Part shown: in pieces, positions 24,600 through 36,899 of the stretch | Position numbering within the stretch: position 1 is the first letter of the stretch | How the letters are laid out: the number at the start of each line of letters is the position of its first letter | Source: Zychaea mexicana | Lineage: Eukaryota; Mucoromycota; Mucoromycetes; Mucorales; Lichtheimiaceae | NCBI RefSeq assembly: GCF_025766255.1 | Contig: NW_026516685.1 | Coordinates: 248,001 to 312,000, forward strand | Direction: 5' to 3' | DNA length: 64,000 nt | Position numbers and translations under genes: made by a program | Notes under the pieces: model-generated | Told to the model about the DNA's origin: nothing | Databases searched by the model: none | The model's input: only the letters and a program-made list of their open reading frames with translations

Positions 24600-25693
24600 T
24601 CAGGTAAACATGTTTTTTGTGACTTTAAAGTGTTCTGTAACAACGGCATTGACTTTATCTTCGTCGTCCAAAAACGTTGTCTCCTTTGAAACCGGATGTT
24701 CGACAACAGCAGAGAGGTAATCACGCAGTCTAGGCAGCTCATTCAAAACAGTTAGATCTTGACCAGTCAAAAATTTCGTGAAAGTGCCCATAGTAGATAT
24801 GAAAGGCGTGAGAGCGATATCCACACTTGAGTATTCCGTTCCCAAAAAGTATGGGCCTGATGGCGACTGTTCGAGAAGAAGCTCATTCAACTAAAATATT
24901 TTGGATAAGCAAAATATGATCAATTGATCGGTAGCAGCAGCGACAATGAGAATTCATATGAAAATGGGATACTTTACGCGTTTATAAAATTTATGGATGA
25001 TTTCAAGAGCACTGTCGAGCCTCTCCTTGGTAACGGGCGGGTTACCAAATAACTGACCATAGGCCGGGAGAATTTGATCTTCGAACAGTCGAATAACGAA
25101 CCTCATCTTTGCATTCTTGACAGGGTCTGTAGTGAATAGTCTAGAAAGCCGAATATCAGGAAAGAAGACCACATAAGCATGCTTTCGCAGTCTATAATAT
25201 ATCTTTTTGCGTTATACCTGGCTTCAGGATACAGTTCATGGAGTAGTTCAATTATCACCATGGATTCGGGAATCAATGCTTCGCCGTATTTGACGGCAGG
25301 TACTTTGCCTTCAGGATTAATCTTTCTGTACCTAATAGTGGGAAAAGCGATACATAATTGCAATGTTGGTGTAAGTGGTTTAAGATCAATATAATAATAT
25401 CTAGTATATCTCACTCATTGATCATAGTAGCACTCATCAGCTGCGCTTACTCATCTCTTTCTTGCATATTGATAGTAACGAGCTCATATTTTGCCCCAAC
25501 TAGCTTCAAAGCCATAAGCACACGGTGTCCAAAAGGTGATATCGCACTGTTGTATACAACAATGTTTTTCTCTGTATAGAATCGTAACAAGTTTAGACAC
25601 AGAATAGCCAGCAACAGTGGTGAATAGAAAGCATTTTCTTTTTCATCTTCCTCCTAACATACCGGCAGTGGCGGAACTGGTAGTAGCAGACAT
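24600..25693 (-). CDS. Glutathione S-transferase
   Basis: Cytosolic GST with the two-domain layout. The start at 25693 (MSATTSSATA) leads through a short intron to KNIVVYNSAISPFGHRVLMALKLVGAKYELV, the thioredoxin-fold active-site region, in which a Ser-Pro-Phe takes the place of the Cys-Pro-Phe of omega enzymes. Next comes RKINPEGKVPAVKYGEALIPESMVIIELLHELYPEA, with the glutathione-binding cis-Pro (VPAV) and ES motif. The helical C-terminal domain (24600-25140) contains GPYFLGTEYSSVDIALTPFI, the conserved N-capping region. Five exons; total length fits the usual 220-250 residues. GST class cannot be fixed by eye, and the substrate is unknown. Confidence 0.88.
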
Positions 25694-26172
25694 CGTAGTC
25701 AAGTACAAGAGGCTTAAATTTGTGTTTTTATAAGCAAATTAAGAAAGGTAAACATGATAATGTCGCTGCTTTTATACAAAAAATTAAACATCAACCAATT
25801 CAGTAACATTACGAACCATCACGCCAGGCTGTGCAATCCCAAGCTAGCGTTGTACGTTGTATTGCCATATTAAGAGATGAGGAGATAAACGTATAAGGAA
25901 AGATTTGTCATAGCAGCTACTATTGGGACCTTTAGTACTTTTTATTAATTACTAATGTCTATATCGATCCGATGCTATCTGCGTGTGGAGTGCATGCGTA
26001 CATTCATTCATTCACGTCCTTGTCTTTTGGCCTTTGTCCGCACGTTTTATGTGGCAACATAAGTAATGCGAGATCAACCAATCAAAGGGCGCGCTTCCTT
26101 CAAAAATTGAATGTCGAAAAAAAATTCTTTTCCGTTGCCTCTTATTTTACTACGACCACACAAAATACACCA
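25694..26172. other. Divergent promoter region between GST and Pxr1 genes
   Basis: 479 bp separate the two divergent start codons. No gene or repeat recognised. Confidence 0.5.
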
Positions 26173-26985
26173 ATGGGCCTTGCTGGAGCTAAAGTCAAAC
26201 AACGATTGAGCGATGATCCAAACAATCTTGCTTGGAGCAATGGTAAAAGTCGAACAACACCAGTAGTCCGTCTTCATTCTGTACTATTTCATTGTAACTA
26301 AAAAATCTACCTCTAGATCAAAGCAAGTTTGGATTCAAAATGCTCATGAAGATGGGCTGGGCTCCCGGCAAAGGCTTGGGTGTAAACGAAGACGGTAACA
26401 AAGAACATGTCAAAATTCGACTTAAAGAAAATACCCTCGGTCTTGGTGCAGACAAGCGAACAACCGACAACTGGCTCGGCAACACCGATGCGTTTTCACA
26501 GTTACTGGCCGATTTGAACAGTCGGACAGCCGAAGCTGCCAGCACTGAACCCGAAAAGGCCGTCGATGACAAGAACGACGAAGAGACGACGTCCAAAAAA
26601 GACAAAAAGAAGAAGAGAAAACGGTCCAAGGAGGGCGATGATACCATAGAGGGCGAAAAGGAAAAGAAGAAAAAGAAAAAAGAGAAGAAGGATAAGAAGG
26701 AGAAGAAGGAAAAGAAAAAGAGTAGTAAAAAGGATAAAAAGGACTCAAGCAGCGGCGGTAGCAGCGATGAAGTAGAAAAGAAAGCACCAGTCGTATTACG
26801 GAATGCGTAAGTTGTTTGATGATTGACAAAGGAGAAACTTACTGCTGAACGAAACTAATATTCGATGTCAACCTTGTAATAGTGCACGAGCCAAGTTTTT
26901 GCGGGCCAAGCGCATGGCCACCCAACATGATAAGGAACGACTTAACGAAATTCTGGGTATCAAGCCTACTACCAGCATTGCATAA
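26173..26985 (+). CDS. PXR1: PinX1/Pxr1-like G-patch protein
   Basis: Nucleolar G-patch protein. Family knowledge: Pxr1/PinX1 stimulates the RNA helicase Prp43 in rRNA and snoRNA processing and can inhibit telomerase. Exons 26173-26242, 26317-26806 and 26883-26985 splice in frame to 220 residues. The N-terminus MGLAGAKVKQRLSDDPNNLAWSN is nearly invariant in the family, followed by the G-patch (KFGFKMLMKMGWAPGKGLG...NTLGLGA), then WLGNTDAFSQLLADLN. A highly charged KKK/E-rich stretch follows (about residues 105-180), then the conserved C-terminal RAKFLRAKRMATQ...LNEILGI block. Complete and typical of fungal Pxr1, though slightly short. Confidence 0.93.
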
Positions 26986-27385
26986 TCTATCTCACCGCAT
27001 CTTTCTAACTACTCATGAATCCTTGTACATATTACTGCGCACGTTTTTATTACCTCATACTTTTCAATCAAAGACATTTTTTATAAATGATTTGGAATCA
27101 CCTAGCACATTGGGTTTGTCGCAACTCACTCATCCCTCTGCAAAATCTTTTCTCGTATGAGAACTATAAGTTGCTGTGATTACTCATAGAGTTGACGATC
27201 TAGCAGCCAACACATTTGTTGCTATTGCTGATACAGATAGTTGCTAAAAATATATACATATCCTCTTGTCATACGATTGTTCAGAATAAGCATACGCCAG
27301 AAATGCATCGTACAATGTGAATTGGATGAGGGTGTCCATAATAGTTTAATGATATGACTGATTTTGTTGTGCTCTATAAAACGGT
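26986..27385. other. Convergent intergenic spacer
   Basis: 400 bp between the 3' ends of the Pxr1 and arabinanase genes. Nothing recognised beyond AT-rich sequence. Confidence 0.5.
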
Positions 27386-28518
27386 CTAAAAGCGAGGCCA
27401 ACCATCGTCTCCCCAGTATATATCGTTGATGCGAAGAGTACGATCACCTGACTCCTTGTTGTAGTAGTGGTAAGCAATAACCTTGTTGTTGAAAACGTCT
27501 TGACCTCCAGGAGCAAGGATACCATCGTGGTTACCATCGTAAATGACACTTGCGCCACCTATATCAATGGACGATTCATTTGCCAAAAGTTAGATAAAAC
27601 GATTACTATCTTTTAGAAGCAATGTATATGCATAGATAATATACTAACCATTGAGGGCATTAACGCCATCACGATCAAAGTAGGGACCAGCAATTTTCTT
27701 TGAGCGGGCTACCGCAATTCTGTAGTTGGATTGGAGCCCTTGGCAACAGTGACCGAGCGATACAAAGAGGTACCAGTAGTCACCGTGGTAAGTGAGGATA
27801 GTGCCTTCAATACCTCCCTCTTTACGGGCCACAGAATGCAATGGACCAACGGGCTTCATAGTCTTGCGGTTCAAAGCCGTAATTTTGATACCGTCAAAGA
27901 ACGAGCCAAAGAGAAGCCAGGGCTTGCCCTTCTTATCCAGCACCAAATTGGGATCGATCGCGTTATATTGATTTTCCTGCTCAGTAGTGCTGGTGACTAC
28001 CCCTTGATCTTTCCAGTTGCCAGCCGTAACGCTATCCGCCGTAGCATAGCCTATTGCGCTGGTTCTTGAGCCACTGGTCGAGATTGAATAGAAAAGATGC
28101 GCCTTGCCATTAAAGTATGAGATATCCGGAGCCCACACATTTGTGTCATTATGCTGTGGGACTAATTGATTCCACCATTCTTGGCCCTTGGGAAAAACTG
28201 GCTTTAATCGCTTCCAGTCATGGCCGTTTGTACTTGTCAAAACTTGGATACCCAGACCAGTACAGCTATTAACGTACATTGATACTGTATCAGCTACCAC
28301 TATTGATGCTCTTGTTCTGTTACTTTTCTTATGATTTTTTTGTTAATTTAAAATACATACAAAACAAACCACCGGTTGCCTTCACGAGTGATTGTTGGGT
28401 CAGGACAATTCAAGTCGGACGGCATTTTCCAAGCAGCAGCGTTCACAGATTCGATCTTGCTTAATATTGCGGCTAATCCGAAAAGTAAAGAGCCCCATAA
28501 GTAGTTTTTGATCATCAT
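27386..28518 (-). CDS. Secreted GH43 endo-1,5-alpha-L-arabinanase
   Basis: Five-bladed propeller glycoside hydrolase acting on arabinan side chains of plant pectin. The start at 28518 gives MMIKNYLWGSLLFGLAAIL, a hydrophobic signal peptide. Catalytic residues of GH43 are visible: the general-base Asp in NCPDPTI, the pKa-modulating Asp in NAIDPNLV, and the acid Glu in GGIEGTIL. Other family blocks are VWAPDISYFNGKAHLFYS, GKPWLLFGSFFDGI, YWYLFVSLGHCCQG and, in the last exon, YDGNHDGILAPGGQ...YHYYNKESGDRTLRINDI. The internal CCQG and terminal GDDGWP are typical of arabinanases. Three exons. It indicates saprotrophic use of plant cell walls. No carbohydrate-binding module is attached. Confidence 0.9.
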
Positions 28519-31500
28519 TTCTGAAGTAGTAAAACAGAAGTAAAAGAGAATATATGAATTGTTGATTACAGAAAATAGATAACGGATAGTTCGCCTCCTT
28601 TTTATATTAAATGCAGGTCTTGAAAGATGATACATGTTCTATATATAGCGAAACTGCAAAAGATACGTCAGAATTTCACTTGGATACGGTCCCTTTTATG
28701 TAGCGGCAATTCACTAGCTTAGATCAAGCCATTCTGTCCACAGAACCGTACTACAGTGTGCCTCGCCATCGGTTAGCTAGAAGAGTATTCTTATGATTGA
28801 CCAGATGCAACCTTGGCAAGACTCGTCAGGATATATGCATTATTTAGCGCTGATAGGGTGGCGCAGGGGAAGTGTGATGAGCATACTGTATTATTACTGA
28901 CAATAATATTATTACTGCAATTTAACATTGTCAGGAGAGGCCTTAAACTTTGAAAAGAAAGCATTATAATAGCGTCATTCTCATACAGTTAAAGTCATAA
29001 GGCATGGCTTAGCCGGATGATGCTGAAGCGCAAATATATCTGGCGGATACGACCGCTGTTTTTGGGTGTTGGCACTATTATCATAGGATAAATAATTTAG
29101 AAAACTTTTCAGGATCGTCATTTCTTATAGAGAAGCCAGTTATGTGTCACCCGTACTTTCTTGTAAGGAGGATCTACAAACGGAACCGGATGATCGTGTT
29201 TCCAGAAGCATCGAAAAATGCAACGCCAAATTGCGATTTCTGTAAGCTTTAAGCTGTTGGGCGTATGGCTATTAGAAAAACGCCACCTCTCATTTTTACC
29301 CGTGCCACACAGATCCTGAAGACTTACATGCCACTTTTAAGAAGCTCCTTGTCGTCAGATCCCACTACAACTTCATTAATACTGCCTCTGACTGAATGAA
29401 TTTCTGTTTGCTTCTTGATAGTGGCATTTTAATAGATTTGCGCCTCGTGAGAAACATATGTTGTGTACATGTCGGAGGATCTTTTTCTAAAAAGAGCCTA
29501 GTGCTCGCTGTCATGCTGGCTGAGCCCCACTGCTGTCTCTCCGCATCATTAGCCTTCTAATGTGCAGGAGCCGGTGGTGGTGGGAACTTGACCTCTCTTC
29601 TTTACTCTTCTGGCATTTGGCGAAAAGAAAAGCGATGTTAATAAAAGAACAAGAACCTATTTCGAAAAATAATAGGGCAACAGGTTTCAAACTTCTCGTA
29701 TATTTGTCGCATAGGATAAGGAAGTACAACATGGATGACGAGGCTTTTTCTTTGCAGCATATGTTTAAACGTCTTGTTCCACAGCACTATTATAGCACCA
29801 ATATCTACTACTGTATATACCTTATACTGAGCTCAAGTGTAATGGCAACAACCACAGCGTATATACACTGACGGCCTTATACTTCATACTGTGTGATTGT
29901 AAATTAATTCGTATACGGGTCGGACAATATTGATCAAGTTTTGATATGCATCTGTTCATACCATGGTTCATGAAGGCGAAAAAGTCAACAGGCGCTAATA
30001 ATACATGACTCACCCGCACTTATAATATAAATCAACCCAAAACCTGCTCTTATACCTACACTATACATAATCGAAAAATGAACTTTCAGAGTGATACGCA
30101 TTGCTACTTTTTAGAGAGTGACAAGATTATGATACTAATAAGAAGAAGCGTTGTCGTGGATACATCTAATGGCACATGCAACATTGCTGCTCATCATTTG
30201 GCACACTGTATGAATGCTACAGCAATTACAGAGTACTCATGTCACTTCTCAGACCCTCATCTTGTCTTGAAGCTACATTTAAAATCGCTGTAAATGTAAT
30301 AGAAGTATAAAAACTAACAACAGTATTGCGGACAATACATCTTCAACATCGCTCTCAATACGTTTTATTGATTATACTGTATAAACTTGGTATATGACAA
30401 TCTTTTTGCTGGCCTAATCAAGCAAATGTTATAGGTACGTATAGCATCATGTTTCGTAGCAATTCATACAAAAAAACTGTTTCGTAGCAGCAAACCATCG
30501 ACTTTTGACAGCTCTACAAGACGGGCGTTTCTTTGGAGACAGACTTATAAATAACGTGTGCATATTGAAAGAACATTCGCGGGCGGCTAATATATTAAGT
30601 ACGCAGAGATCTACACTTTAACTTTTCTTTTACTTGATTAAAACTCGCGGATGAAACCCAAAGTAAGACGCACCAACACCAACTGGAGCGCAAACATGAT
30701 TTTTCAGTGGTGGTATTACACAGTCATAGACTCATTTGCATGTTGTACTTCATGGGACAGATCCGATCAAAGACTGGAGTTTCCAGGATCCCAACCCCAC
30801 TCAGTGGATTGGATAGCATTGTAATACCCTGCAGATGCGGTAACGAATAGACAACAGCATTCATAATACTGTCTAGATTATAAAACTGAAGTCATCATAA
30901 CAATAGCAACAAAGGAAGCAAAAGCTAGTTCAATCTTCCTTACTCTCAAAGAAAAAAAAAGATGCAAGCGAATTATCGACAAGTAATATGCAAAAGGCAA
31001 CCATGACTGAATCAACCCACACTTATGACAAGCATAACTGTCGTAAAACAGCAGGAAGCAGAGGTAGTCTAGGAACGAGGAAGTCAGGAAGAGCGCAACA
31101 CGGATCTTTCTTTTTCGGATAGTGACAAAGTGATGCGTGTGTCAAACCTCGAACGTTCCCAACAGCTTTCCCTTGAAATGAAAACTCCGTAGAGTGAAAG
31201 CGCATTATTATGACGCAACGATTTGGCCAATTGACTTCGCACTCGAAATGCACAAAGGGATGGCGAGTGAACAAGGTGATCAATGGAGCAACGAATTACG
31301 CGCAAAAGGATCAAAAGATGTACAGTAGGAAGTCATCGTTTATAGTGTTATTCTCCTGATCGTCCCAATGGATCTTGAACGCTGCTCAAAAATAACGTAG
31401 AACCGCACAAAAACAAACGAACCGATTAGCTTTGTCAGCAGCGGCAGCGTATAGTTACCATGAGCGGTCAGCTTATCTGCGGCAGCACACACATACTTGG

Positions 31501-33469
31501 ATAGAGTATGGATTCAGAACGGATGGAGGGAGGTTACACGGCGTAGTTCAGAGAACTGTTGGCGGATGACGAAAATTATAAAGCAACAGTAGACAAACAC
31601 GCTTCACAATGAGGTCTTTTTTATATACACTGCAGCGTTGGGGTCAAGTGTGTGGTGTATCTAATCCCGCACACCGCACATGCAGTCAAAAGATACTAGC
31701 AAAATGGAATCGTCTGTGGACTACGCTCTATACTGTTTATCTTGTTGGGTGAAGAATGGAAACTGGCTGCTGGGAGGATCGTGTCCTTGATATTCACTGA
31801 ATAACTGATGCTGGAGAGCCTATTAGGTTGTCTACCTTGTCAGTTACTCCTACTTCCGTCATTTTATTGCTCGCAGAAAAGCATTTCTTCCATGAATCTA
31901 CTTGCTCATTTGCATTCGTGTCTTTGTTTTCGCTTGACACGGTGCCGTGCACGGACCCCTCACAACCAAGCGGCGACAGCATCGGAGGTACAGCAGCCCA
32001 TGGTGAGAGACACGTACCACTACCGCCGAAGCACGCTTGTCTACTTGACCATCAGGTACCACTCCTCCTTTCATTTCCTTTGGTGCTGTATGTTTTGTTA
32101 TGCCATAGTAGGCAACCCACAAGTTGATACGCAACCCGTTATCTGGGCCAATGAAAATTCACGGGGATTTGAAGTCCCGAACGAGAAAAAATGTCTATAT
32201 AAAGCGAGCAATTTCGCCTTTCTTTTTTCAGTTCGTTTTGGTACAGCTTTGGTCTGTAGTACAGATGCACTGCTCTGTGCCATGATCGGGTCATTGCTTG
32301 TGCTGGCTATTGTCATAATTCTTCTGATGATCGGCAGATTCAGTGGTCCGCTCTGAAGAAAATTTGCAATATATACCAGTGGGAATGTGGTCATATACTC
32401 CGGCAGCCGATCGTGAACCTTCGGGTGCATGTGATGCCAACGGTATATGTTGGGATAATTGAAACGAACTTTTTTTTTATTATTTATTACACACAAATAA
32501 GAAAATGATAAACAAAATAATAAAAATATATTTTTCTTTTTCGCATTCTTCTTATAAAGTTTCTTTTTCTTTTTTCGCGAACAAAATACTAAATACTCCC
32601 CCCTCCATTCATTCACAGCTCCGTGCTAAACAAAGCGGGGGAACAGTGACAGTGGCTCTGTATCGTAGCTGGCAGTAACACGATCACAACGCTTTAGCAC
32701 TCTCTTTCACCTTCTGTGTTCGCCTAAATTGCCAAAGTAATTGTCAAGAAAAAAAATTGTTACCGAGGATCCTCCTTTAGAAAAAGGTTATTTTATAAAA
32801 GACAACGCCAGAGCATACGCCAGCAGACATGTATAATCGCCAGATCTGTAAATTGGAATGTTTTTTTTTCAGCTGTTCCTCTCTCACTCTTCCTGCACGT
32901 AGCTTATCACAACACAATTTTCTTATCATTTTGGGTTTCACCTGGATCGAAAAGCTTGCACTGATCTTTCCGATGTGCCTGCTTTCAAAGCGTGATTCTT
33001 GTAACAGCTCTTTCTACTCCCTTACACCTTCACTTCTCTCTTCCTTTTCTTATTTAACTTTACTTCGTTACATATTCTCAAGGTATGCGTCATCTAATTG
33101 AAAGTGATGATCGCTCACCAAAGATATCAGGAGGACTGTTAAAGATATGATATAGTTGCTCTACCAAAACATGCACACAGGGATGCTGTGTTTTCCAGGC
33201 CAAGCGATGCGTCACTAATATATGACTTTTGCGGTTCATAGACAATAAACGCGAGTGTTAAATGAAGCCTTTTCCTTCGTATCGAGAAGTCGATGGTTTT
33301 AAGAAAGAGCCCTGTTTTAATGTGTATCTGCGTATCGCTATGATAGCATAGATTTAATGATCAATCTTCGACTCGCTTTTCCTTTGTCGGACATACTATT
33401 CACGAGTCCGGATTATATTATGCAGGCTTTGTCCGATTAAAAGCCTCGTACCTTTCACATACACGTAAT
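28519..33469. other. Gene-poor stretch of about 5 kb
   Basis: No convincing protein gene, tRNA or transposon was recognised. Open frames here are short, lack family motifs and overlap each other on opposite strands (for example 31808-32356 plus and 32098-32616 minus). The sequence is AT-rich with many ATAC/GTAT steps and several TACTGTA motifs (29810, 30375). The perfect palindrome CCGTGCACGG lies near 31945. Lineage-specific genes or non-coding transcripts cannot be excluded. Confidence 0.5.
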
Positions 33470-35270
33470 ATGACTGATTTTATCGCGATTTTGCCTCCCG
33501 AAATCATTCAGTACATCTTCTCGTTCATCGGTCAGCGGGACTGTGTCGAATGTGTGAAAGTATGTCGCCGCTGGTTTTACGCGATCCACACTTACCAGAC
33601 AGCCCTGTGGACACTGGTGGAAATCTCGCCTGATGCATGGAACAAAAGGAGCGACGCGATGCTTCAATGTCTGGGACAACAAGTCAAATCAGTATACATC
33701 AAATCTCAAGCCACGTATAAAGTACTGGAACGACTTGCTGGGCGAGGATGCTGCATCCGCGTCCTTGGTAAAGTAAAACAATACTTTTTTTTCGTGTCAA
33801 GAGGATCGCGTATTCGGTAGTGCTTACTACTGCTTATGCGCAAAAGATATACTAAAGCTTTTTTTTTTGTTTTATGACATTAGCAACCATGTGCATAGCA
33901 AACAATTACAACCTAATTTCGACAGTAGCACGTTACTGCCAGGAATCATCAGATATTTCTCGCATACGCTAACTGCTCTGACGATTTCATTTCACACTTG
34001 CGATATCTCGCTGCCAATGCTACTGGACTTCTTGCCGTCATTGACGCATCTTTCAGTGATGTTTGATGGCCGCACTAACTTATCAGACGCTATACTTGAA
34101 CAAGTTGTTGGCAGAAGCAGACACAAAAGGCCACTGATACACAACAACCTTATCTTCTTAAAACTGGACAGTGTGCTCAATTTTAAATACCGGATCCGTC
34201 CCGTATTGCAGCGTTGCTCCCACATCAAGTACTTGATATTATCGTCTTACTCACGATTCAATAACGTATCTCCAACCAACATCTATACAGCTTATGAGCT
34301 GTGCCCTCTTTTACGCTACATTATGTGGGATTGCAGCGAACCAGCCATAGCAGACAGATGGATGTCACTATCAAGAAGCACGAGTGCTGATACTAAAATA
34401 ACAGAAAGGAAACCATCGAATGATGGCGAGGAAGGCAGTATGGCTTATGAACTGGTACTCAACGGCAAGGGTCACGAGAGGATCATGCCTATAGTGGTAA
34501 AATCGCAGCCGATACTAGAACATTTACGTATAGTCGCCTGTGGTCTTTCTGATACTCATTGGTTGGATATATTGGCACGCAATCAATTCACACAGCTGAC
34601 AAGGTTGGGGTTGACGGACATCATTGGTATTCAAGCGAAGATTGAGCCCAGATTTTGCTCATGCAGCAACAAATTGAGATCTTGGAAATTCGAAATCGCG
34701 CTGGAACAACGCAGCATCTGAACAGCATTATCACAGCCATTGGTACGCTGCAACGGCTCCGTTTTCTTTTCTTGCGAAATTTCCTTCACATGTTCAGCGA
34801 GAATCCTCTTTGCGACCTTTCTCCGCTTCGCCGTTTGCAACAACTTAAAGGACTGTGTCTCACGAACATACCCATCAACAACCAAGGTCTAATGCAGTTG
34901 TGTGAACCATCACAGCACCCAGTAGTCAGGAGACTAAGCTTGAGCCGCACATCACCGTACAGTAATAATGTCGACGACTTTCTCACAGAGGCAGGATGGA
35001 TTGTGTGGGCACAACGACTTAATGGAAACCAAAATATCAAATATGAAACTGACAGCTGCGAAAGGTGTTACTGATGCCGTCCTTGAGCATTTTGCACGAG
35101 TCGAAAGCTCGGTGCTGTTGCGTGTTTCACGGATCTATAGTCTCACTTATGCAGGCATCGAAGCATTTCGTATCATTGAAGGATCTAGTGAAAAGATTGA
35201 AGTCGTGGGGTGTTCAGGATTATTTTTCGGACAGATGATCTTCGTATGCCATACAACATATTTTCAATGA
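33470..35270 (+). pseudogene. F-box/leucine-rich-repeat protein gene with a frame break
   Basis: The start at 33470 gives an F-box at the N-terminus (LPPEIIQYIFSFIGQRDCVECVKVCRRWFYA), the Skp1-binding motif of SCF ubiquitin ligase receptors. LRR-like repeats follow (LTALTISFHTCDISLPMLLDFLPSLTHLSV, LRIVACGLSD..., LTRLGLTD). An intron from about 33771 to 33942 keeps frame. At roughly 34625-34660 the LRR coding sequence jumps to another frame (then QQQIEILEIRNRAG... and LQRLRFLFLRNF), with no intron of sensible length between. A later shift can be explained by a 67-nt intron at 34922-34988. So one break remains: a true frameshift (pseudogene), a sequencing error or unusual splicing. Mucoralean genomes carry large F-box/LRR families with variable copies. 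Confidence 0.7.
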
Positions 35271-35273
35271 TTT

Positions 35274-35736
35274 AGTACCATTGCGGTGATATTAGCAGTC
35301 TGGCTTGTACTTTACTTTTAATGAGTTAGTAAACAATATTTGCAGCATGTTTATTTAATCAGTTTTCCAGGTTGGATTGTTGTGATATCTATACAGTCAA
35401 GCAATAGTCAAGCAGTGGTGCTTTTATAAGCACCATTTTGAAATGTTTATATACACACTTACTGGATCCAGGATTGATGGAAAGGCAGCACGATGTGGAT
35501 CTGGTCGGCAGCGAGTCTGGTGCCCTTTTAAAAAAAATCAAGGAGTGCTAAGCAACTCGAATCTTATTTTGTGATCAGCTCGCATAAATTCGTTCTTTGT
35601 AAAGCAAACTCAGAAACTAATATCAAACTTGTTCACGCCACTTTTTTTTCTTCTATAACTTCTTTAGTAGCTGAAATTAACTTCGGCGGAGGGGAAAATA
35701 ACCAGCCATGACCACTTTACTCCTCCAACAATCAAT
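35274..35736. other. Intergenic spacer, promoter of the cupredoxin gene
   Basis: About 460 bp without coding potential. The start codon at 35737 is preceded by a pyrimidine-rich leader. Confidence 0.45.
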
Positions 35737-36837
35737 ATGCAACGATGGCGATTTCTTTTCCTCCTAACAACAATAACGACAACATTCACTACAGCAGTCG
35801 TCCAAGCGAGCAAATTACGGCACTACTACATTACTACTGAAGAAATCACTTGGGATTATGCACCGACAGGTCGAGATAACCTGCGAGATCTACCACTTGA
35901 CGAAAGTTCAGCTGCCTCTAAATACTGTTCACAAAACAACAGCCGAATAGGTCGAGTATATACCAAAGCAATTTACAAGCAGTTTCTAGATCCCGAGTAT
36001 AAACGAGCTGCACCACACGATCCAGTGCTGGGATTCATTGGGCCCGTTCTGCGAGCCGAGGCTGGCGATCAGTTTCGTATTCATTTCTGGAATCGGGCGA
36101 GTCGACCATACAGTTTACATCCCTATAACGGCGACCTAGCGTCTAAAGCACCGCCAGGCATGGCCGTCGAACCTGGTGAGAAATTCGAATACGTATGGGA
36201 CGTGCCCGAGAATGCGACCCATGCATTGTGGGCGTACATGTCACGCGCTAGTCCTTTAGCGGACGTACATGCCGGACTACTGGGCCCTGTAGTCATCTAT
36301 GAAGCCGGGATGCTGCAACGACCGACACCCGGCTCACCAGAAAAGCCCAGAGACGTGGATCAAGAAGTATTCACGTTCATGACGATCACGGACGAAAACA
36401 TGTCGCATTATCTCAAGCAATCAGCCGAAGCAGCAGGCGTTGCCTTGGTGGACGTTGACGGGGATCCGGGGTTCATGGAATCAAACCGCATGTATCATAT
36501 CAACGGCTTTGTGTACAACAATAATCCTGAACTACACGTATATTGGGGTCAACGTGTACGATGGTATGTCCTGTCGCTTGGGCTTGGTGACGATGATCCA
36601 CATACGGCGCATTGGCACGGCGCGACTTTGCTTAACAAGGGTCATCGTGTAGATGTAGTTGATTTGATGCCAATTAGTTTCCAAACTTTGGATATGATGC
36701 CCGACAATGAAGGTCAATGGCTGTTCCATTGCCATGTAACACAACATTTCGATGCGGGTATGACGGCATTTTATCAAGTTGAAAAAATAGAGTACACGGG
36801 TGAAGAGGGCTGGGACCCTCTTAAAGATGAAGGCTAA
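35737..36837 (+). CDS. Secreted two-domain ceruloplasmin/hephaestin-like cupredoxin protein
   Basis: A single-exon gene of 366 residues. It has a signal peptide (about residues 1-24) and then two cupredoxin domains that follow the animal ceruloplasmin pattern rather than Fet3: ITWDYAPTG at the start, GFIGPVLRAEAGDQFRIHFWNRASRPYSLHP in domain 1, ESNRMYHINGFVYNN and HTAHWHG...WLFHCHVTQHFDAGM in domain 2. Domain 2 keeps the complete type-1 copper set (His, Cys, His, Met) and four trinuclear histidines. In domain 1 the expected HxH pairs are altered: HPY where ceruloplasmin has HSH, and WAYMSRAS where it has IYHSH, so three of the four domain-1 trinuclear ligands are missing. Oxygen-reducing oxidase activity is therefore doubtful; copper binding or electron transfer remains possible. 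The stop lies 62 bp from the convergent channel gene. Confidence 0.85.
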   Translation: MQRWRFLFLLTTITTTFTTAVVQASKLRHYYITTEEITWDYAPTGRDNLRDLPLDESSAASKYCSQNNSRIGRVYTKAIYKQFLDPEYKRAAPHDPVLGFIGPVLRAEAGDQFRIHFWNRASRPYSLHPYNGDLASKAPPGMAVEPGEKFEYVWDVPENATHALWAYMSRASPLADVHAGLLGPVVIYEAGMLQRPTPGSPEKPRDVDQEVFTFMTITDENMSHYLKQSAEAAGVALVDVDGDPGFMESNRMYHINGFVYNNNPELHVYWGQRVRWYVLSLGLGDDDPHTAHWHGATLLNKGHRVDVVDLMPISFQTLDMMPDNEGQWLFHCHVTQHFDAGMTAFYQVEKIEYTGEEGWDPLKDEG

Positions 36838-36899
36838 AAATAAAAAAAGAACCCAATAATAATGATAATAACGTTAATGAAAAGAAGAAAATATAAAGT

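Noticed and set aside
31808..32616. Overlapping open frames of about 180 codons on both strands
   Set aside because: Composition is rich in Cys, Leu, Ser and Lys without any domain; the two frames contradict each other and neither has convincing start context or splice pattern.
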